Assembly: GCA_934754755.1 (NCBI GenBank)
Contig: CAKVJS010000082.1
Coordinates: 1-5,706 of the forward strand
DNA: 5,706 nucleotides
Direction: 5' to 3'
Source of the DNA: an uncultured Erysipelotrichales bacterium
GTDB taxonomy: Bacteria > Bacillota_I > Bacilli_A > Erysipelotrichales > Coprobacillaceae
Part shown: positions 5,463 through 5,706 of the stretch, piece after piece
How the letters are laid out: the number at the start of each line of letters is the position of its first letter
How positions within the stretch are numbered: position 1 is the first letter of the stretch
The notes under the pieces: generated by a model
What the model saw: the letters and a program-made list of their open reading frames with translations, nothing else
What the model was told of the DNA's origin: nothing
Databases searched by the model: none
Program-made: the position numbers and the translations under genes

Positions 5463-5706
5463 ATGAAAGACTTAGTATATGTTAGTGGCCATAGAAATCC
5501 AGATAGTGATTCTATTTGTTCTGCGATAGGATATGCATATTTAATGAATGCCATTGATCGCTATTACGCTATTCCCGTACGTTTAGGGGAAATTAGTCGC
5601 GAAACAGAATTTATTTTAAAATATTTTGGGGTAGAAAAACCAGCCTTATTAAAATCTGTAAAACAGAAGATTGAAGATATCCCATATGATACGGTAACTG
5701 TTTTTT
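5463..5706 (+). CDS. ppaC: Putative manganese-dependent inorganic pyrophosphatase (family II, DHH; probably CBS-containing), 5' part only
   Basis: 81 codons are visible and the frame is open at the right edge. The N-terminus VSGHRNPDSDSICSAIGYAY is the first DHH-phosphoesterase motif, with metal ligands His10, Asp14 and Asp16. RLGEISRETEFILKYFGVE (40-58) matches the next conserved stretch of family II pyrophosphatases. These cytosolic Mn/Co enzymes hydrolyse pyrophosphate to phosphate and drive biosynthesis forward. The sequence after residue 60 (LLKSVKQKIEDIPYDTV) departs from canonical PpaC, which goes on to a VDHN motif. It looks like the entry to an inserted CBS/DRTGG regulatory region that binds adenine nucleotides. 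That is inference, because the insert lies outside the window. ATG 5463 follows GGAGAG (5452-5457) at five bases. The gene has its own promoter and a terminator separates it from nfnB, so it is probably an independent unit. Confidence 0.88.
   Translation, partial: MKDLVYVSGHRNPDSDSICSAIGYAYLMNAIDRYYAIPVRLGEISRETEFILKYFGVEKPALLKSVKQKIEDIPYDTVTVF

Overview
The window is low-GC DNA with strong GGAGG-type ribosome binding sites and tight gene packing. The genes point to an anaerobic Bacillota (Firmicutes): a CwlO/PcsB-like peptidoglycan hydrolase, a GH25 muramidase, a stand-alone diiron ferritin-like protein, the electron-bifurcating NADH-dependent ferredoxin:NADP+ oxidoreductase NfnAB, and a family II Mn-dependent pyrophosphatase. 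Erysipelotrichia or a clostridial relative fits, but the sequence alone does not fix the class.

Layout. A secreted NlpC/P60 hydrolase runs leftward off the left edge (start codon at 1192). A 168-base divergent control region (1193-1360) carries its extended -10 promoter and a 28-bp dyad. A GH25 muramidase with endolysin-like C-terminal modules runs rightward (1361-2395). It meets a leftward ferritin-like gene (2392-2889) tail to tail, and the two stop codons share four bases. A second divergent control region (2890-3055) holds an A/T palindrome and an extended -10 promoter for the rightward nfnA-nfnB operon (3056-5264). The two nfn genes overlap by 53 bases. An intrinsic terminator (about 5312-5345) ends that operon. 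A separate promoter and a roughly 60-nt leader then precede a putative CBS-type Mn-dependent inorganic pyrophosphatase that runs off the right edge (from 5463).

How the genes work together. The first two genes are cell-wall hydrolases that share a control region: one cleaves the peptide side and the other the glycan strand of peptidoglycan. The ferritin-like protein and NfnAB are divergent and both belong to redox and oxidative-stress physiology of anaerobes. NfnAB supplies NADPH by coupling NADH and reduced ferredoxin. The ferritin-like protein probably handles iron, peroxide or oxygen at a diiron site. No transposase, phage structural gene, tRNA, rRNA or CRISPR array is visible. No wholly new system is evident. 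The most unusual points are the endolysin-like muramidase without a signal peptide or phage neighbours, the shared stop codons, the nfnA/nfnB junction with a nested mini-ORF, and the small diiron protein with terminal cysteines.
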